This document shows positions 9,707-20,251 of a stretch of 64,000 nt of DNA, one piece after another. The translations under genes and the position numbers were made by a program. The number at the start of each line of letters is the position of its first letter. The first letter of the stretch is position 1. This DNA comes from Candidatus Peribacteria bacterium (GTDB lineage: Bacteria > Patescibacteriota > Gracilibacteria > Peribacterales > Peribacteraceae). The DNA is taken from assembly GCA_943350395.1 (NCBI GenBank), contig CALRAD010000002.1, positions 123,803 through 187,802 of the forward strand, written 5' to 3'. The notes beneath the pieces were generated by a model, which saw only the letters and a list, made by a program, of their open reading frames with translations, made no database searches and was not told the DNA's origin.

Positions 9707-10219
9707 ATGAAACGAACGACCGGTTTTTTCCTCTTGGCTGTCTGCCTGATCGTTATAGTTTTTCTTCTAAGACTTGTCTGGTCACGGCCTTTTTCCGTGG
9801 ATTCCGGCAATGGCTCCTCCTCATCTTCCTTGAATCTCATCGTGCGCGTGTCTCCGCACCTGAATAAGCTTTCATCTGCTTCGGGTAGCGACACTGAGAT
9901 TTCTCGAAATTCGTTGTATCGACCGTATACGTCGGAAGAAGATCTTCGCGGCGAGCGCACGATACTCTTCTTCGCGGACGACGATGATCCGTTTTCATCG
10001 GATCATGACGAGATGCTGCGTGATGCTGCGGCAGAAAATCGTCTTTCTGTTATCGTGTACAGGGTCGATTTCAAAACGGCTGGCAATGTAAAATTGCAGT
10101 ACGGTGTGATTATTCCCGATACGTTTATTCTTCTCGATGTGTCAGGAAATAGGGTAAAATCAATCATCCATCCGAGTGACACGGAATTGCAGACACTCCT
10201 TAAAACTTCCCCCCGATAA
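9707..10219 (+). CDS. membrane-anchored thioredoxin-fold-like protein, upstream of the DipZ-like gene
   Basis: N-terminal TM, 'TILFFADDDDPFSSDHDEMLRDAAAE...VIVYRVDF...YGVIIPDTFILLDVSGN' resembles a Trx fold lacking CXXC. Confidence 0.5.
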   Translation: MKRTTGFFLLAVCLIVIVFLLRLVWSRPFSVDSGNGSSSSSLNLIVRVSPHLNKLSSASGSDTEISRNSLYRPYTSEEDLRGERTILFFADDDDPFSSDHDEMLRDAAAENRLSVIVYRVDFKTAGNVKLQYGVIIPDTFILLDVSGNRVKSIIHPSDTELQTLLKTSPR

Positions 10220-10223
10220 TTGT

Positions 10224-12059
10224 ATGGCTCTCTACGTCACGCTCTTCATCGCCGGCATGCTCACGATTCTCCTGCCATGCATTCTGCCGCTTTTGCCCAT
10301 CGTTCTCGGCGTGAGCATCGCGGGACGCAGCAAATGGAGGCCACTTCTTACGGTACTTGGGATGATCGTGAGTTTCGTCGGATTCACGTTTCTCCTGACG
10401 GTCGTTCTCGGTGAGTTCATCGAACTTGCAGATACGATTCGCATTGCGACAAATTACGTTCTTCTGCTGTTTGGTATCGGGTTTGCTATTCAAAATCGTG
10501 CGTTTTCTTTTGCGGGTGCAGTACTTGGTGCATTCTTCTTTCTGGAGAAAGGTTTGCCTGCAACAGTCATCGCGGCGGTCGTCGGTATTCTCTTGCTTCT
10601 GATCGGCAGCCGCATCGCCGGTCGGATTCAGCAACTTGGTGCCGATGCACAGAATGCAGCACGTGGAGAGTTTGGAGCAGATTCACCGTTCACTGCATTC
10701 TTCATCGGTCTCACGCTTGGTCTGGTGTGGGTACCGTGTGCGGGTCCTGCACTCAGCTTTGCGCTGACGCTCGTCAGGGAGAAGCCCGGAATCGAAGCGT
10801 TTCTTGCGCTCCTCTCATATGCTGTCGGTACGGGTCTGCCACTCCTGATGATCGGATACGGAGGACAGGCTGTTGCCCATTCAGTACGCTCGCTCAATCG
10901 ATACACGGGGCATATCAAGACGGTTGCCGGGATTCTCTTCATCGTGACTGCCGTCGCTTTGCAATTCAATTTGTTTCAGAATATTCAGGTCTGGCTTGTG
11001 AACAATACGAATTTTGGAGACATCGGCACGCGCATCGAGGAAAGTCTTTTCAAAAAAACGATGCCAAGCGGCACCGGAAGTGTAGGCAATGTTTTGGAGG
11101 CTGTATCATCCTCTGCGATGGCACTCCCCACTCTTCCTCGTCTCATTCGTGCTCCCGAATTTTCCGGGTTAGGTCCTTGGCACAATTCTGAGCCATTCAC
11201 GCTCGACAGTCTTCGGGGCAAGATCGTTCTCGTCGATTTCTGGACGTACAGTTGCATCAATTGCATTCGTACTCTGCCGTATCTTCAAGGCTATTGGGAG
11301 AAATTTAAAGATACCGGGAAATTCGTGCTTCTCGGTGTCCACAGCCCCGAATTCACATTCGAGAAGAGCCAGAAAAATGTTGCGATGGCGATCCGTTCTC
11401 ATGGTCTTTCCTATCCCGTCGCGCAGGACAATGACTTCGACACGTGGTCTGCATTCGCCAATAAGTATTGGCCGGCAAAATACTTGATCGACGGAGAGGG
11501 ATATATTCGATACATGCATTTTGGAGAAGGTGAGTATGAAGGCACGGATTTGGCGATACAGAGTTTGCTGAAGGAAATGGGCGTGGATGTGAGCGAGAAG
11601 CTGAACGTTGAGACTGCGGAAGTAGCAAAAGAAGTAACGGGATCAATCACCCCCGAGATCTATCTTGGTTCTCGAAGTTGGCCTGCATTCGGTAATAGTC
11701 TCGGTGATCCGGACAGCGCGGTCCATGTGTACAAATTCTCCGACGGGTTCGTACTGAACAAGTACTATCTCTCCGGTTCATGGCAACTGGTCGATGAGGA
11801 GCATCAGGTTCTTCGAAGTAAAGAAGGTGAAATTCGTCTCAAATTTAGAGGTGGAGAGATCAATCTTGTCCTCGGACTTGCTGCCGGCGTAAAGCCCGTG
11901 CAGGCATCGGTTATGATTGACGGAAAAACGGGAACGACGTTCATGATCGATCGCAACGATCTCTACAACTTGTTCAAGGGTGAGTATGGCGAACATGAAA
12001 TAATTCTTACCTTGGAAGGCTCAGGCGCTGAGGCATTTGCGTTTACCTTTGGAAGGTAG
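10224..12059 (+). CDS. dipZ: DipZ-like CcdA/DsbD + thioredoxin-like fusion protein
   Basis: N-terminal CcdA-like membrane domain (LPCILPLLPIVLGVS), then redoxin 'LRGKIVLVDFWTYSCINCIRTLPYLQGYWEKF', C-terminal beta-rich DipZ-type domain. Confidence 0.85.
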   Translation: MALYVTLFIAGMLTILLPCILPLLPIVLGVSIAGRSKWRPLLTVLGMIVSFVGFTFLLTVVLGEFIELADTIRIATNYVLLLFGIGFAIQNRAFSFAGAVLGAFFFLEKGLPATVIAAVVGILLLLIGSRIAGRIQQLGADAQNAARGEFGADSPFTAFFIGLTLGLVWVPCAGPALSFALTLVREKPGIEAFLALLSYAVGTGLPLLMIGYGGQAVAHSVRSLNRYTGHIKTVAGILFIVTAVALQFNLFQNIQVWLVNNTNFGDIGTRIEESLFKKTMPSGTGSVGNVLEAVSSSAMALPTLPRLIRAPEFSGLGPWHNSEPFTLDSLRGKIVLVDFWTYSCINCIRTLPYLQGYWEKFKDTGKFVLLGVHSPEFTFEKSQKNVAMAIRSHGLSYPVAQDNDFDTWSAFANKYWPAKYLIDGEGYIRYMHFGEGEYEGTDLAIQSLLKEMGVDVSEKLNVETAEVAKEVTGSITPEIYLGSRSWPAFGNSLGDPDSAVHVYKFSDGFVLNKYYLSGSWQLVDEEHQVLRSKEGEIRLKFRGGEINLVLGLAAGVKPVQASVMIDGKTGTTFMIDRNDLYNLFKGEYGEHEIILTLEGSGAEAFAFTFGR

Positions 12060-12082
12060 CCGCATGAATTTGGGGCTACCTT
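12053..12082. terminator. inverted repeat between convergent dipZ-like gene and glnA
   Basis: perfect 9-bp stem AAGGTAGCC / GGCTACCTT, no long T-run. Confidence 0.4.
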
Positions 12083-12083
12083 G

Positions 12084-13496
12084 TTACACGTCGTAGTATT
12101 TATAAAATTCACTCGGCGTCGGACGCTTTCTCTCGTCGGCAACCTCGTCGCGTTTGACGGCAATGAAGTCCGTTAAGAAACGCTTTCCAAAGACCGCGCC
12201 CTCGAGGAGGAACGCATGGTCGGCTTCGAGCGCATCGAGCGCTTCAGAAAGATCCTCAGGCGCATGAGGGATTCTTGAAAGCTTTGTGCTGTCCATGGAA
12301 TAGAGGTTCTCATCCGTTGGGTTTCCGGGTTCCAGCTTTCGACGAATGCCATCGAGTCCCGCCATCAGCATCGCGGCGAAGGCGACGTAGGGATTGCATG
12401 CGGCATCCGGCGAACGAAACTCCACACGCTTGGCTTTCGGACTCTCGGAGTACATCGGAATTCTGATCGCTGCCGAGCGGTTTCTGGCCGAGTAGATGAA
12501 ATTTACGGGCGCTTCGAAGCCCGGGACGAGGCGCTTATAGCTATTGGTCGTCGGATTGCAGATCGCACAGAGCGCTCTGGCATGTTTCAGAATGCCACCC
12601 ATGTAGTACATCGCCATCTTACTGAGACCCGCATACTCGCCGCCGGCAAACAGCGGTTTGCCTCCTTTCCAGAGACTCTGATGTGTGTGCATTCCGGAGC
12701 CGTTGTCCCCGAAGATGGGTTTCGGCATGAAGGTGACTGATTTTCCGTACTTCTTTGCGACGTTTCTCGTGATGTATTTGTATCGCATCAGTTTGTCTGC
12801 GATTCGAAGCAGCGTATCGAATTTCATATCGATCTCCGCCTGTCCTCCGGTTGCCACTTCGTGGTGGAACGTCTCGATCTCGATGCCGGCTTTCTCCATT
12901 TCCGCGACCATTGTCGCTCGCAAATCCTGTTGCGTGTCGAAAGGAGAAGCGGGGAAGTACCCTTCCTTGTGCCTGATCGTGTAGCCAAGATTCGGGCATT
13001 CTTCGTACTGATTTCCGGAATTCCACGTCGCTTCAACGCTATCCACTCTGTAGTGCGAAGCGCCCACACCGGCTTCGTAGCTGACGTGATCGAAGATGAA
13101 GAATTCGGCTTCCGGACCGAAGAAAGCGGTATCCGCAAGCCCTGTTTTCTTCAGATACTCCATCGCTCTCTTCGCGAACGTTCGGGGGCTTCTCTCATAG
13201 AGCTCGCTCTTCATGGGTTCACGCACGTCGCAGAGGAGCGACAGCGTTGCTCTCTCCGTAAACGGATCGATGATGGCGGTATCGGGATCCGGAATCAGAA
13301 GCATGTCGGATTCCTGAATTTGCTGAAAACCTCTGATACTCGAGCCATCGAAGCCTGCGCCGTCCTTGAGGACATCCTCAAGCTGGTGGATAGGCTTACT
13401 GGTGTGATGCAGTGTGCCCGGGACATCGACGAATGTCAGATCCATCATTTCACATTTGTGCTTCTTTGCGAGTGTGATCACGTCTTTGGTGGTCAT
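12084..13496 (-). CDS. glnA: glutamine synthetase type I
   Basis: [31 protein letters not shown]...[11 protein letters not shown]...FGPEAEFF...[13 protein letters not shown]...[13 protein letters not shown]. Confidence 0.95.
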   Translation of the reverse strand: MTTKDVITLAKKHKCEMMDLTFVDVPGTLHHTSKPIHQLEDVLKDGAGFDGSSIRGFQQIQESDMLLIPDPDTAIIDPFTERATLSLLCDVREPMKSELYERSPRTFAKRAMEYLKKTGLADTAFFGPEAEFFIFDHVSYEAGVGASHYRVDSVEATWNSGNQYEECPNLGYTIRHKEGYFPASPFDTQQDLRATMVAEMEKAGIEIETFHHEVATGGQAEIDMKFDTLLRIADKLMRYKYITRNVAKKYGKSVTFMPKPIFGDNGSGMHTHQSLWKGGKPLFAGGEYAGLSKMAMYYMGGILKHARALCAICNPTTNSYKRLVPGFEAPVNFIYSARNRSAAIRIPMYSESPKAKRVEFRSPDAACNPYVAFAAMLMAGLDGIRRKLEPGNPTDENLYSMDSTKLSRIPHAPEDLSEALDALEADHAFLLEGAVFGKRFLTDFIAVKRDEVADERKRPTPSEFYKYYDV

Positions 13497-13737
13497 AGAG
13501 AAAGGGGGAAAGAAGCGTGGGTCTCCCGACCCGCGATTATTTTGTACGCAGTATTTTTCTATGCGACAACCGGAACATTGAATACAGAAAGTCTCCTGTT
13601 TCTTTTTTGAACAACAGAACACTCTTTCTGAAAAATGGCTTCGGATCAGTCTTCTACGGTACCAACATTCCTGCTATTTTCCCGCGTGTATTTTTGTGTT
13701 GTTCAATTCATAAACAACTTGCTATGCTCATTTTTGC

Positions 13738-14553
13738 ATGGCGAAAGACATCATTCACGTCCTTCAGGCGGTCGGACTCGACCACAAGCAATCGCAACTC
13801 TACGTCGCTGGATTGCAGCTCGGGACTGCTCCCGCGTCCGATTATGCGAAGTCGACGGGTATCAATCGGATCACGACATACAATCTTCTCGAGGAAATGG
13901 TACACAAGAGTTATTTCACAGTGATCAAAAAGATGCGCGCCAAGTGGTACGCACCGGTCGCACCGGAGTTTATCGCTCTGGAAGCCAGAAAGAACGCAGA
14001 AGCTCTGGAACGAGTGCTCCCGGAGCTTCGCTCGCTGCAGGGTGCGAAGTACAGAAAGCCTCGCGTTCGGTTCTTCGAGGGGTGGGAAGGAGTGCGGCAC
14101 GTCTACGAAGACACGCTGACGGCGAGCGCCGAACTCTTAAACTTTGCAAACTCGGGTGTCGTTCGCAAGTTCTGGCCTCGATACGACGAGGAGTACGTCG
14201 ATGAGCGCGTAAAGAGGGGGATTCATCTCAGAGGTATCGCACCCGATGACAACGCAGGCAGGCACGTGCATGGTGAAGATCGCGAACGTCTCCGCGAGAT
14301 TCGCTTGGTTCCCGCATCGGAGTTCGATTTTACGAATGAGATCAACATTTACGATCACAAAGTGGCAATCTGTTCCTTTGATTCCGGTCTCCGGGGCGAC
14401 AAGGACATGTTCGGCGTGATCATCGAGAGCAAAGAGGTGGCGGAGACGCAGCGGCAGATCTTCGAGATGGCGTGGAGGTTCGCCGCGAGCACGACGCCGA
14501 AAGAGAACGGACAGAAGAAGAAAGACACGTTCAAGCGGCGATTGATTGCTTGA
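13738..14553 (+). CDS. TrmB-family transcriptional regulator
   Basis: N-terminal wHTH 'LQAVGLDHKQSQLYVAGLQLGTAPASDYAKSTGINRITTYNLLEEMV' plus TrmB-like effector domain. Confidence 0.8.
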   Translation: MAKDIIHVLQAVGLDHKQSQLYVAGLQLGTAPASDYAKSTGINRITTYNLLEEMVHKSYFTVIKKMRAKWYAPVAPEFIALEARKNAEALERVLPELRSLQGAKYRKPRVRFFEGWEGVRHVYEDTLTASAELLNFANSGVVRKFWPRYDEEYVDERVKRGIHLRGIAPDDNAGRHVHGEDRERLREIRLVPASEFDFTNEINIYDHKVAICSFDSGLRGDKDMFGVIIESKEVAETQRQIFEMAWRFAASTTPKENGQKKKDTFKRRLIA

Positions 14554-14605
14554 ACGCACGCTCGAAAATGCATTCTGCTTTCCTGCTACACTTAGATTAT
14601 TTTTC

Positions 14606-16252
14606 ATGCGTCAGACTTCTTCTCAACTCCGGCTCACACCCTGTCAGGAACATGCCTTGGATACCCTACAGAGGCAGGGAAACGTGTTTCTGACTGGAGC
14701 GGCAGGAACGGGTAAGAGCTTCTTACTCGATCATTATCTTCAAGGGAAGTCATCGGAGGATTTTCCGATCGTCGCAAGCACGGGAGCGGCTGCGGTGATT
14801 GTCGGAGGCAGGACATTCCATAGCTTCTTCGGGCTCGGGATCATGGAGGGAGGGCTCGAGGCAACAGTCACTCGTGCCATGAGAAGCAAGAAACTGATGC
14901 GACGCTTGCAGCGCGCATGCTGCGTGGTGATCGACGAAGTGTCGATGCTTTCGGGGATGACGCTTCGAGCTGCCGAAACGATTGCGAGAGTCGCACGAGG
15001 AAATCCCGATCCGTGGGGAGGACTTCGGATCATTGCCGTCGGGGATTTTGCTCAGTTGCCGCCGATTACTCCCGGCAGCGTGGACAAGGATTGGGCATTT
15101 CTGCATTCCGTGTGGCAGGAGAGTGACTTTACCCCGGCACTCCTGACGACCGTGATGCGCACGCAGGACACGAGTTTTTTGGAGATCCTCAATTTCGTGC
15201 GTGACGGCATCGTGAATGATCGCGTGCGAGAGTTTCTCGATGAACGTACGAAGGAGTCTAGGGGCGACGAAGAGGGGACCAGGCTCTATCCTCACCGTGC
15301 ACAAGCCGATCAGTACAATTTGTTGCGTCTGGAGCAGATCGAGGAACCTGTGCACGCATTTCCGACGGAGTACGTGGGAGACGGAAAATACGTCGAAGCG
15401 GCGAAGCGCGTGTTGCCGATTCCGGATACGCTGTTACTGAAGCGAGGTGCACTCATCATGATGCGCAAGAACGACGCATCTGGCGAATATCGGTACGTCA
15501 ACGGCACTCTTGGGCATATCCGGAGTTTCAGTGAGGATGCGCTGCATGTGAGATTGCTTTCGGGAGAAGAGATCGATGTCGTGAAAGAAAAATTTAGTTC
15601 TTTGGACGGTGATGGAAACGAAGTCGTGGCCGCGTGGAATTTCCCCGTCACGCTCGCGTGGGCGACGACGATCCATAAGGCGCAGGGAGCATCACTCGAT
15701 CGGATGATTGTGGATCTGCATCAACTCTGGGAGCCAGGACAGGCGTACGTGGCCCTCAGTCGTGTTCGCTCAGGAGCAGGACTCCGCATCGAGCGCTGGA
15801 GCGCCAGTTCGATCCGTGCAGAAAGGCTGGTGACATCGTTCTACGATTCTCTCAGTAATCAAGCTACGAAGTATCAGCCGAAGCCTTTCTTCGAGCCTGC
15901 AATTGCTCCAGAAGAAGAAGAGTCGAAGACCAAGAAACATGCGTTTTCTCAGAAAGAACGCCTGAAAAGAACACGAGAGCTTCTTGCTGATGGTGCCGGA
16001 CTTTCGCTTATCGCCGAAGCGTGCGGGGTCACGCAGAGTACCGTGCTCAACTATATCGAGAAGTTGGTCGGACTCGGTGATGCGCCGAGCCTCACATATC
16101 TTATTGAGGATTTTCCCGAGGTCGATGCTATTCGATCGCTGTACGAAGAGCATGGATTTCAGTTCATGAAGCCGGTCTTCGAAGCGCTTCAAGGGCGTGT
16201 GTCGTATGATCAACTGAAGCTCGTGCGGATTGTTTTGACTTCGAACGCGTAG
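14606..16252 (+). CDS. PIF1-like/RecD-type DNA helicase with C-terminal HTH domain
   Basis: Walker A GAAGTGKSFLL, Walker B VIDEVSMLSG, 'HKAQGASLDRMIVDL...AYVALSRVRSGAGLRI'; C-term HTH_40-like 'RTRELLADGAGLSLIAEACGVTQSTVLNYIEKL'. Confidence 0.9.
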   Translation: MRQTSSQLRLTPCQEHALDTLQRQGNVFLTGAAGTGKSFLLDHYLQGKSSEDFPIVASTGAAAVIVGGRTFHSFFGLGIMEGGLEATVTRAMRSKKLMRRLQRACCVVIDEVSMLSGMTLRAAETIARVARGNPDPWGGLRIIAVGDFAQLPPITPGSVDKDWAFLHSVWQESDFTPALLTTVMRTQDTSFLEILNFVRDGIVNDRVREFLDERTKESRGDEEGTRLYPHRAQADQYNLLRLEQIEEPVHAFPTEYVGDGKYVEAAKRVLPIPDTLLLKRGALIMMRKNDASGEYRYVNGTLGHIRSFSEDALHVRLLSGEEIDVVKEKFSSLDGDGNEVVAAWNFPVTLAWATTIHKAQGASLDRMIVDLHQLWEPGQAYVALSRVRSGAGLRIERWSASSIRAERLVTSFYDSLSNQATKYQPKPFFEPAIAPEEEESKTKKHAFSQKERLKRTRELLADGAGLSLIAEACGVTQSTVLNYIEKLVGLGDAPSLTYLIEDFPEVDAIRSLYEEHGFQFMKPVFEALQGRVSYDQLKLVRIVLTSNA

Positions 16253-16285
16253 AAGATTTAGCGGGGTAGGTGTATTCTCTTTTCC

Positions 16286-16849
16286 ATGCGTTTCTTTGCA
16301 CTGGAAACAGATACGGCAAAAATCAAGCAATCGTTTCTCTCTCAAGATGAACAGGAGAAAATGACCGTGCGTTATCATGGTTTTCGTTTCTTCATGACCT
16401 TCATACGCAATGCGTTCTTTACGTTGATTTTTCTTGCTGTCGGTATCGGGCTTGGATATGTCGGCTTACCTTCTTTTTGGCTTCTGGTCATTGTCGGATC
16501 TGCTTGGTTGATTTTTATTTTCATTCCGCTTCTCAAAGCGTATCTCGACTGGCGGTACGATTTTATTCTCATCACCACGGATAAAGTGATCGTGGTGGAT
16601 CAGTCGTCGGTCTTCCATCGAAAGGTGACTCCGATCAATCTGGAAAACTTTGCGAGTGTCAGTGTCGAGACGCAATTCTGGAATCTATTTCCCTTCGGAA
16701 AATTATATTTCAGCTTGAAGGAAGGGACGGGTGATTCGGTCCGGCTTCAGTACGTGCCGAATGTGGATCAAGTGGCTGCGGGCATTTCCGATTGCATCAC
16801 GATTTTCCAGAGACGAAAGGATTTACAGAGACACGGTGCTCCAATGTAA
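16286..16849 (+). CDS. membrane protein with bacterial PH (bPH2/YdbT-like) domain
   Basis: two TMs then 'YDFILITTDKVIVVDQSSVFHRKVTPINLENFASVSVETQFWNLFPFGKLYF'. Confidence 0.65.
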   Translation: MRFFALETDTAKIKQSFLSQDEQEKMTVRYHGFRFFMTFIRNAFFTLIFLAVGIGLGYVGLPSFWLLVIVGSAWLIFIFIPLLKAYLDWRYDFILITTDKVIVVDQSSVFHRKVTPINLENFASVSVETQFWNLFPFGKLYFSLKEGTGDSVRLQYVPNVDQVAAGISDCITIFQRRKDLQRHGAPM

Positions 16850-16853
16850 GGAT

Positions 16854-17633
16854 TCACCGTTGCCAATCATATTCCACCGTGATTATTTTTCCTTTGATTT
16901 GAAACTGCGTGAACACGCGGTAGTAGGGATCTTCCAGAGGACCCGTAACGAAGACGGGGTGCGTTCTGTTTGTCGCATCATATCCGACGTATTCCTTGAA
17001 CGGGTGCACGTGGACAAATTCGCCGCTCGGGGAAATCAGGACGCTGTGGCCGAGTTCGCCGAGATATGTTTCTAGTTTTTGATCTGCTCCCATTACATCG
17101 TAGATCCAGTAATTAAATTGCACGCCGCCGTCACCGAGCGTCGTTGCGTCCATCGTGATGTCATATCCGCCGCCGTTCCCAACATGCTGCGTCGTCTCCA
17201 CGCTCTTGAGAATGCCGTACTCTCCCAAATCGCCAGTGTGTGTCCGTTTGAAACGGATTGTATGCGCCGACTGATTTGATTCTACAAAATCCGCATAGAG
17301 CCAATACTTTCCTCCGGCAGGGGCTGCGTACGTCACCCGCCACGTTCCGCTTTCATCGCGGGTCGGATGCAGGTGAGCGAAATGTTGTAAGTCATCACGC
17401 ACGACAATCAGATGCATTTCTTTCGTATGGCTGATGCCGAAATCCATAAACGTTTTATTGTCCTCTGTGATGCGAAAGGCGATTTCTGTCTCGTTGCTTT
17501 GGTCCTGCAGTGCCAGTGCATGCGCTTCTAGACCTTTTGTTGTATGCCCTCCGCCATGCTGAGATGCAGTGGGCACGGTGCAAGCTGAGAGAAGAAAAAG
17601 ACTGCCGAGCAGAAGCGAGAGGAATTGTTTCAT
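16854..17633 (-). CDS. lipoprotein, His/Met-containing, terminal gene of copper operon
   Basis: signal peptide and lipobox LLSAC; motifs MHLIVVRDDLQHFAHLHP and GEFVHVHPF; next to copA. Confidence 0.7.
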   Translation of the reverse strand: MKQFLSLLLGSLFLLSACTVPTASQHGGGHTTKGLEAHALALQDQSNETEIAFRITEDNKTFMDFGISHTKEMHLIVVRDDLQHFAHLHPTRDESGTWRVTYAAPAGGKYWLYADFVESNQSAHTIRFKRTHTGDLGEYGILKSVETTQHVGNGGGYDITMDATTLGDGGVQFNYWIYDVMGADQKLETYLGELGHSVLISPSGEFVHVHPFKEYVGYDATNRTHPVFVTGPLEDPYYRVFTQFQIKGKIITVEYDWQR

Positions 17634-17661
17634 GGGGAGCAGGGGGAAGATCAGCATGATC

Positions 17662-20010
17662 TCATGCGCTGATTTTTGCGAACAGAAAGAATATCACGGT
17701 GAATCCTATCGTCATGACGTACGGAGCAATGTCTGAGATCCAGTTTCTTTTCGTCGGATGGAAACCTTTCAGCAGAAGTGAGTTCGTGACGACGGAGACC
17801 GAACTGAACGCCATCGCGAGTCCGGCAAGCTCCGGCCTCAGGACGATGCCGAATTGCCAGAAGAGTCTTGCGGCGATCGGAATGCCGATGACATTGAAGA
17901 AGAGAGCGAAGAACATGTTTTGCTTGATCTTCGAGACGGTCTCGCGGCTCAGTTTCATAGCGGTAACGACGTCTCTAAGATCGTTCTTCACGAGCACGAT
18001 GCCGCCCGTTTCCATCGCGATATCCGTACCGCTCCCCATCGCGATGCCGAGATCGGCCTGCGCGAGTGCCGGGCTGTCGTTGATGCCGTCGCCGACCATG
18101 GCAACGCGCCTTGTGGTGAGCGAAGTCGAACCATTGCTTCCTTTTTGCAGCTTCTTCACTTCCAAAGCTTTCTGTTCCGGCAGAACTTCCGCAAGTACAT
18201 GCTCGATGCCTACACTCCTGGCAATAGCCAGTGCGGTGCGCTTATTATCTCCTGTGATCATATAGACCTCGATGCCCATCTTTCTCAGGCGATCGACGGC
18301 TTCTTTCGACGATTCTTTGAGTGTATCCGCAACGGCGACAATGCCGATCACTTGATGTTCATCACTGAGGATCATTGCTGTTTTTCCTTTCTCCTCGAGT
18401 GTTTCCAATCGACTCTCAACAGTTTTTGTCTCGATGGAAAATTTTTCCATCAATTTCCTGTTTCCGAGGAAGTACTTCTTTCCTTCGAGCATTCCTTCGA
18501 TCCCGTGACCTGGAATGGCTTTGAAGTGTTCAGTTGCAACAAGCACAATGCCTTTCGCTTTCGCATGATTCACAATGCTCTCTGCGAGTGAGTGTTCGGA
18601 GCCTTGTTCCAGGCTTGCCGCGATTGTCAGAATTTGCAGAGGCGCAAAATTTTGTGTCTCTACGACCACAATATCCGTCACCTCCGGCTTTCCCTTCGTC
18701 AGTGTCCCTGTCTTATCGAAGATGATCGTATCGATTTTCTTTGCTGCTTCCAGAGGTTCGCCGCCGCGGATGAGAATCCCCAGTTCTGCGCCCTTGCCAG
18801 TCGCGACCATGATCGCAGTCGGGGTTGCGAGACCGAGCGCGCAGGGGCAAGCGATGACGACTACCGAGACGAATGCAAGCAGCGCGAAGGGGAGTGGTGC
18901 TCCGAGAATGAGCCAAGTGGCGAGTGTTAGGATTGCGACCCCGATCACCGCGGGAACGAACCATGCGGAGACCGAGTCTGCGAAATCTTGAATGGGAGCT
19001 TTGCTTCCCTGTGCGTCCTCCACGAAGCGAATGATTTGCGCGAGCGCGGTTTCATTGCCCACTTTCTCCGCTCTGTATTCGATGCTGCCGTGGCTGTTCA
19101 TCGTGGCGCCGAACACTTGGTCTCCTTCTTTCTTCTCGACCGGAATGCTTTCGCCCGTGAGCATCGATTCATCGATCGATGTCAGCCCTCTCGTCACGAT
19201 GCCATCGACGGGAATTTTCTCACCCGGTCGTACGATCACGATATCACCTACTTTTACTTCTTCAATCGGAATATCGAGAGTCTTTCCATCCCTCAGGACT
19301 CGCGCGGTTTTCGCCTGCAGCCCCATCAGTTTTTGGATCGCATCCGATGTTGCGCCTTTGGCTCTCGCCTCCAGCCACTTTCCGAGCAACACGAAGGTGA
19401 TGAGGAGGGCTGCGACTTCGAAGTACAAATCTTCGTGCGCTCCGATTGGCGTTCCTTCGATGCTCCAGTGCAGGATGATATTCCAGAGACTATAGAAGTA
19501 CGCGGTCGAGGTGCCGATTGCGATCAGACTGTCCATGTTGAACGTGCGTACGCGGAGTGCGGACCATGCACTGTGGTAAAAGCCTGCTCCAAGCCAGAAT
19601 TGCACCGGCGTTGCGAGGAGGAGAGAGACGATGCCCATCCAGTTTTCGACTGTGCTCAGATCGAGCACAGGGAAGAAGGAGAGCAGCATGAAGGCGAGCA
19701 TCGGCGCACTGAGCACAAGTCCCCACAAAAACTTCGTACGGTACAAGGCAATCTCTTCGGCTTTTCGGCGCTTCTCTTCGTCACGGTCTACCGTTGATGC
19801 AATCTCTGCGCCGTATCCGGCCGCCAGGATACTTTCGATGAGTGCAGGAATACCAACGGTTTCCTCGTCGTAGGTAATCGTGGCTTTGCTCGCTCCGTAG
19901 TTCACGTTTGCTTCCGTAACACCCGGTTTTTTTTTGAGTGTTCGGGTGATGATCGCAGCGCAGCTGGCGCAGTGCATGCCAGAGATCGCGAGGATGGTTT
20001 TGACGGTCAT
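17662..20010 (-). CDS. copA: Cu(+)-exporting P-type ATPase
   Basis: N-term [15 protein letters not shown] motif [34 protein letters not shown]. Confidence 0.96.
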   Translation of the reverse strand: MTVKTILAISGMHCASCAAIITRTLKKKPGVTEANVNYGASKATITYDEETVGIPALIESILAAGYGAEIASTVDRDEEKRRKAEEIALYRTKFLWGLVLSAPMLAFMLLSFFPVLDLSTVENWMGIVSLLLATPVQFWLGAGFYHSAWSALRVRTFNMDSLIAIGTSTAYFYSLWNIILHWSIEGTPIGAHEDLYFEVAALLITFVLLGKWLEARAKGATSDAIQKLMGLQAKTARVLRDGKTLDIPIEEVKVGDIVIVRPGEKIPVDGIVTRGLTSIDESMLTGESIPVEKKEGDQVFGATMNSHGSIEYRAEKVGNETALAQIIRFVEDAQGSKAPIQDFADSVSAWFVPAVIGVAILTLATWLILGAPLPFALLAFVSVVVIACPCALGLATPTAIMVATGKGAELGILIRGGEPLEAAKKIDTIIFDKTGTLTKGKPEVTDIVVVETQNFAPLQILTIAASLEQGSEHSLAESIVNHAKAKGIVLVATEHFKAIPGHGIEGMLEGKKYFLGNRKLMEKFSIETKTVESRLETLEEKGKTAMILSDEHQVIGIVAVADTLKESSKEAVDRLRKMGIEVYMITGDNKRTALAIARSVGIEHVLAEVLPEQKALEVKKLQKGSNGSTSLTTRRVAMVGDGINDSPALAQADLGIAMGSGTDIAMETGGIVLVKNDLRDVVTAMKLSRETVSKIKQNMFFALFFNVIGIPIAARLFWQFGIVLRPELAGLAMAFSSVSVVTNSLLLKGFHPTKRNWISDIAPYVMTIGFTVIFFLFAKISA

Positions 20011-20228
20011 ACAGATGAGACGGGAATAACTTTGTATGTTTCACCGAGTGATTCTATTTCTTGTGTCCACTTCTGCATATCAAGACGTTCATCGTGGTCA
20101 ACAGTGACTATCTTTGTGTCCATATTCACATCAGTGTTTTTGATTTCAGCGAATTCGCTGCTCACATCTTTGACGAGCGCAGCACAGCTTGCACAGTGCA
20201 TGCCGGGAATGGAGACGGTTGTGTGCAT
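20007..20228 (-). CDS. HMA-domain copper chaperone-like protein
   Basis: 73 aa, [22 protein letters not shown]; overlaps copA start by 4 nt. Confidence 0.85.
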   Translation of the reverse strand: MHTTVSIPGMHCASCAALVKDVSSEFAEIKNTDVNMDTKIVTVDHDERLDMQKWTQEIESLGETYKVIPVSSV

Positions 20229-20251
20229 GATCGGATGAGGGAAAAGAGGGT

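Noticed and set aside
18988-19797. 269-aa and other plus-strand ORFs opposite copA
   Set aside because: Antisense to a clear P-type ATPase.
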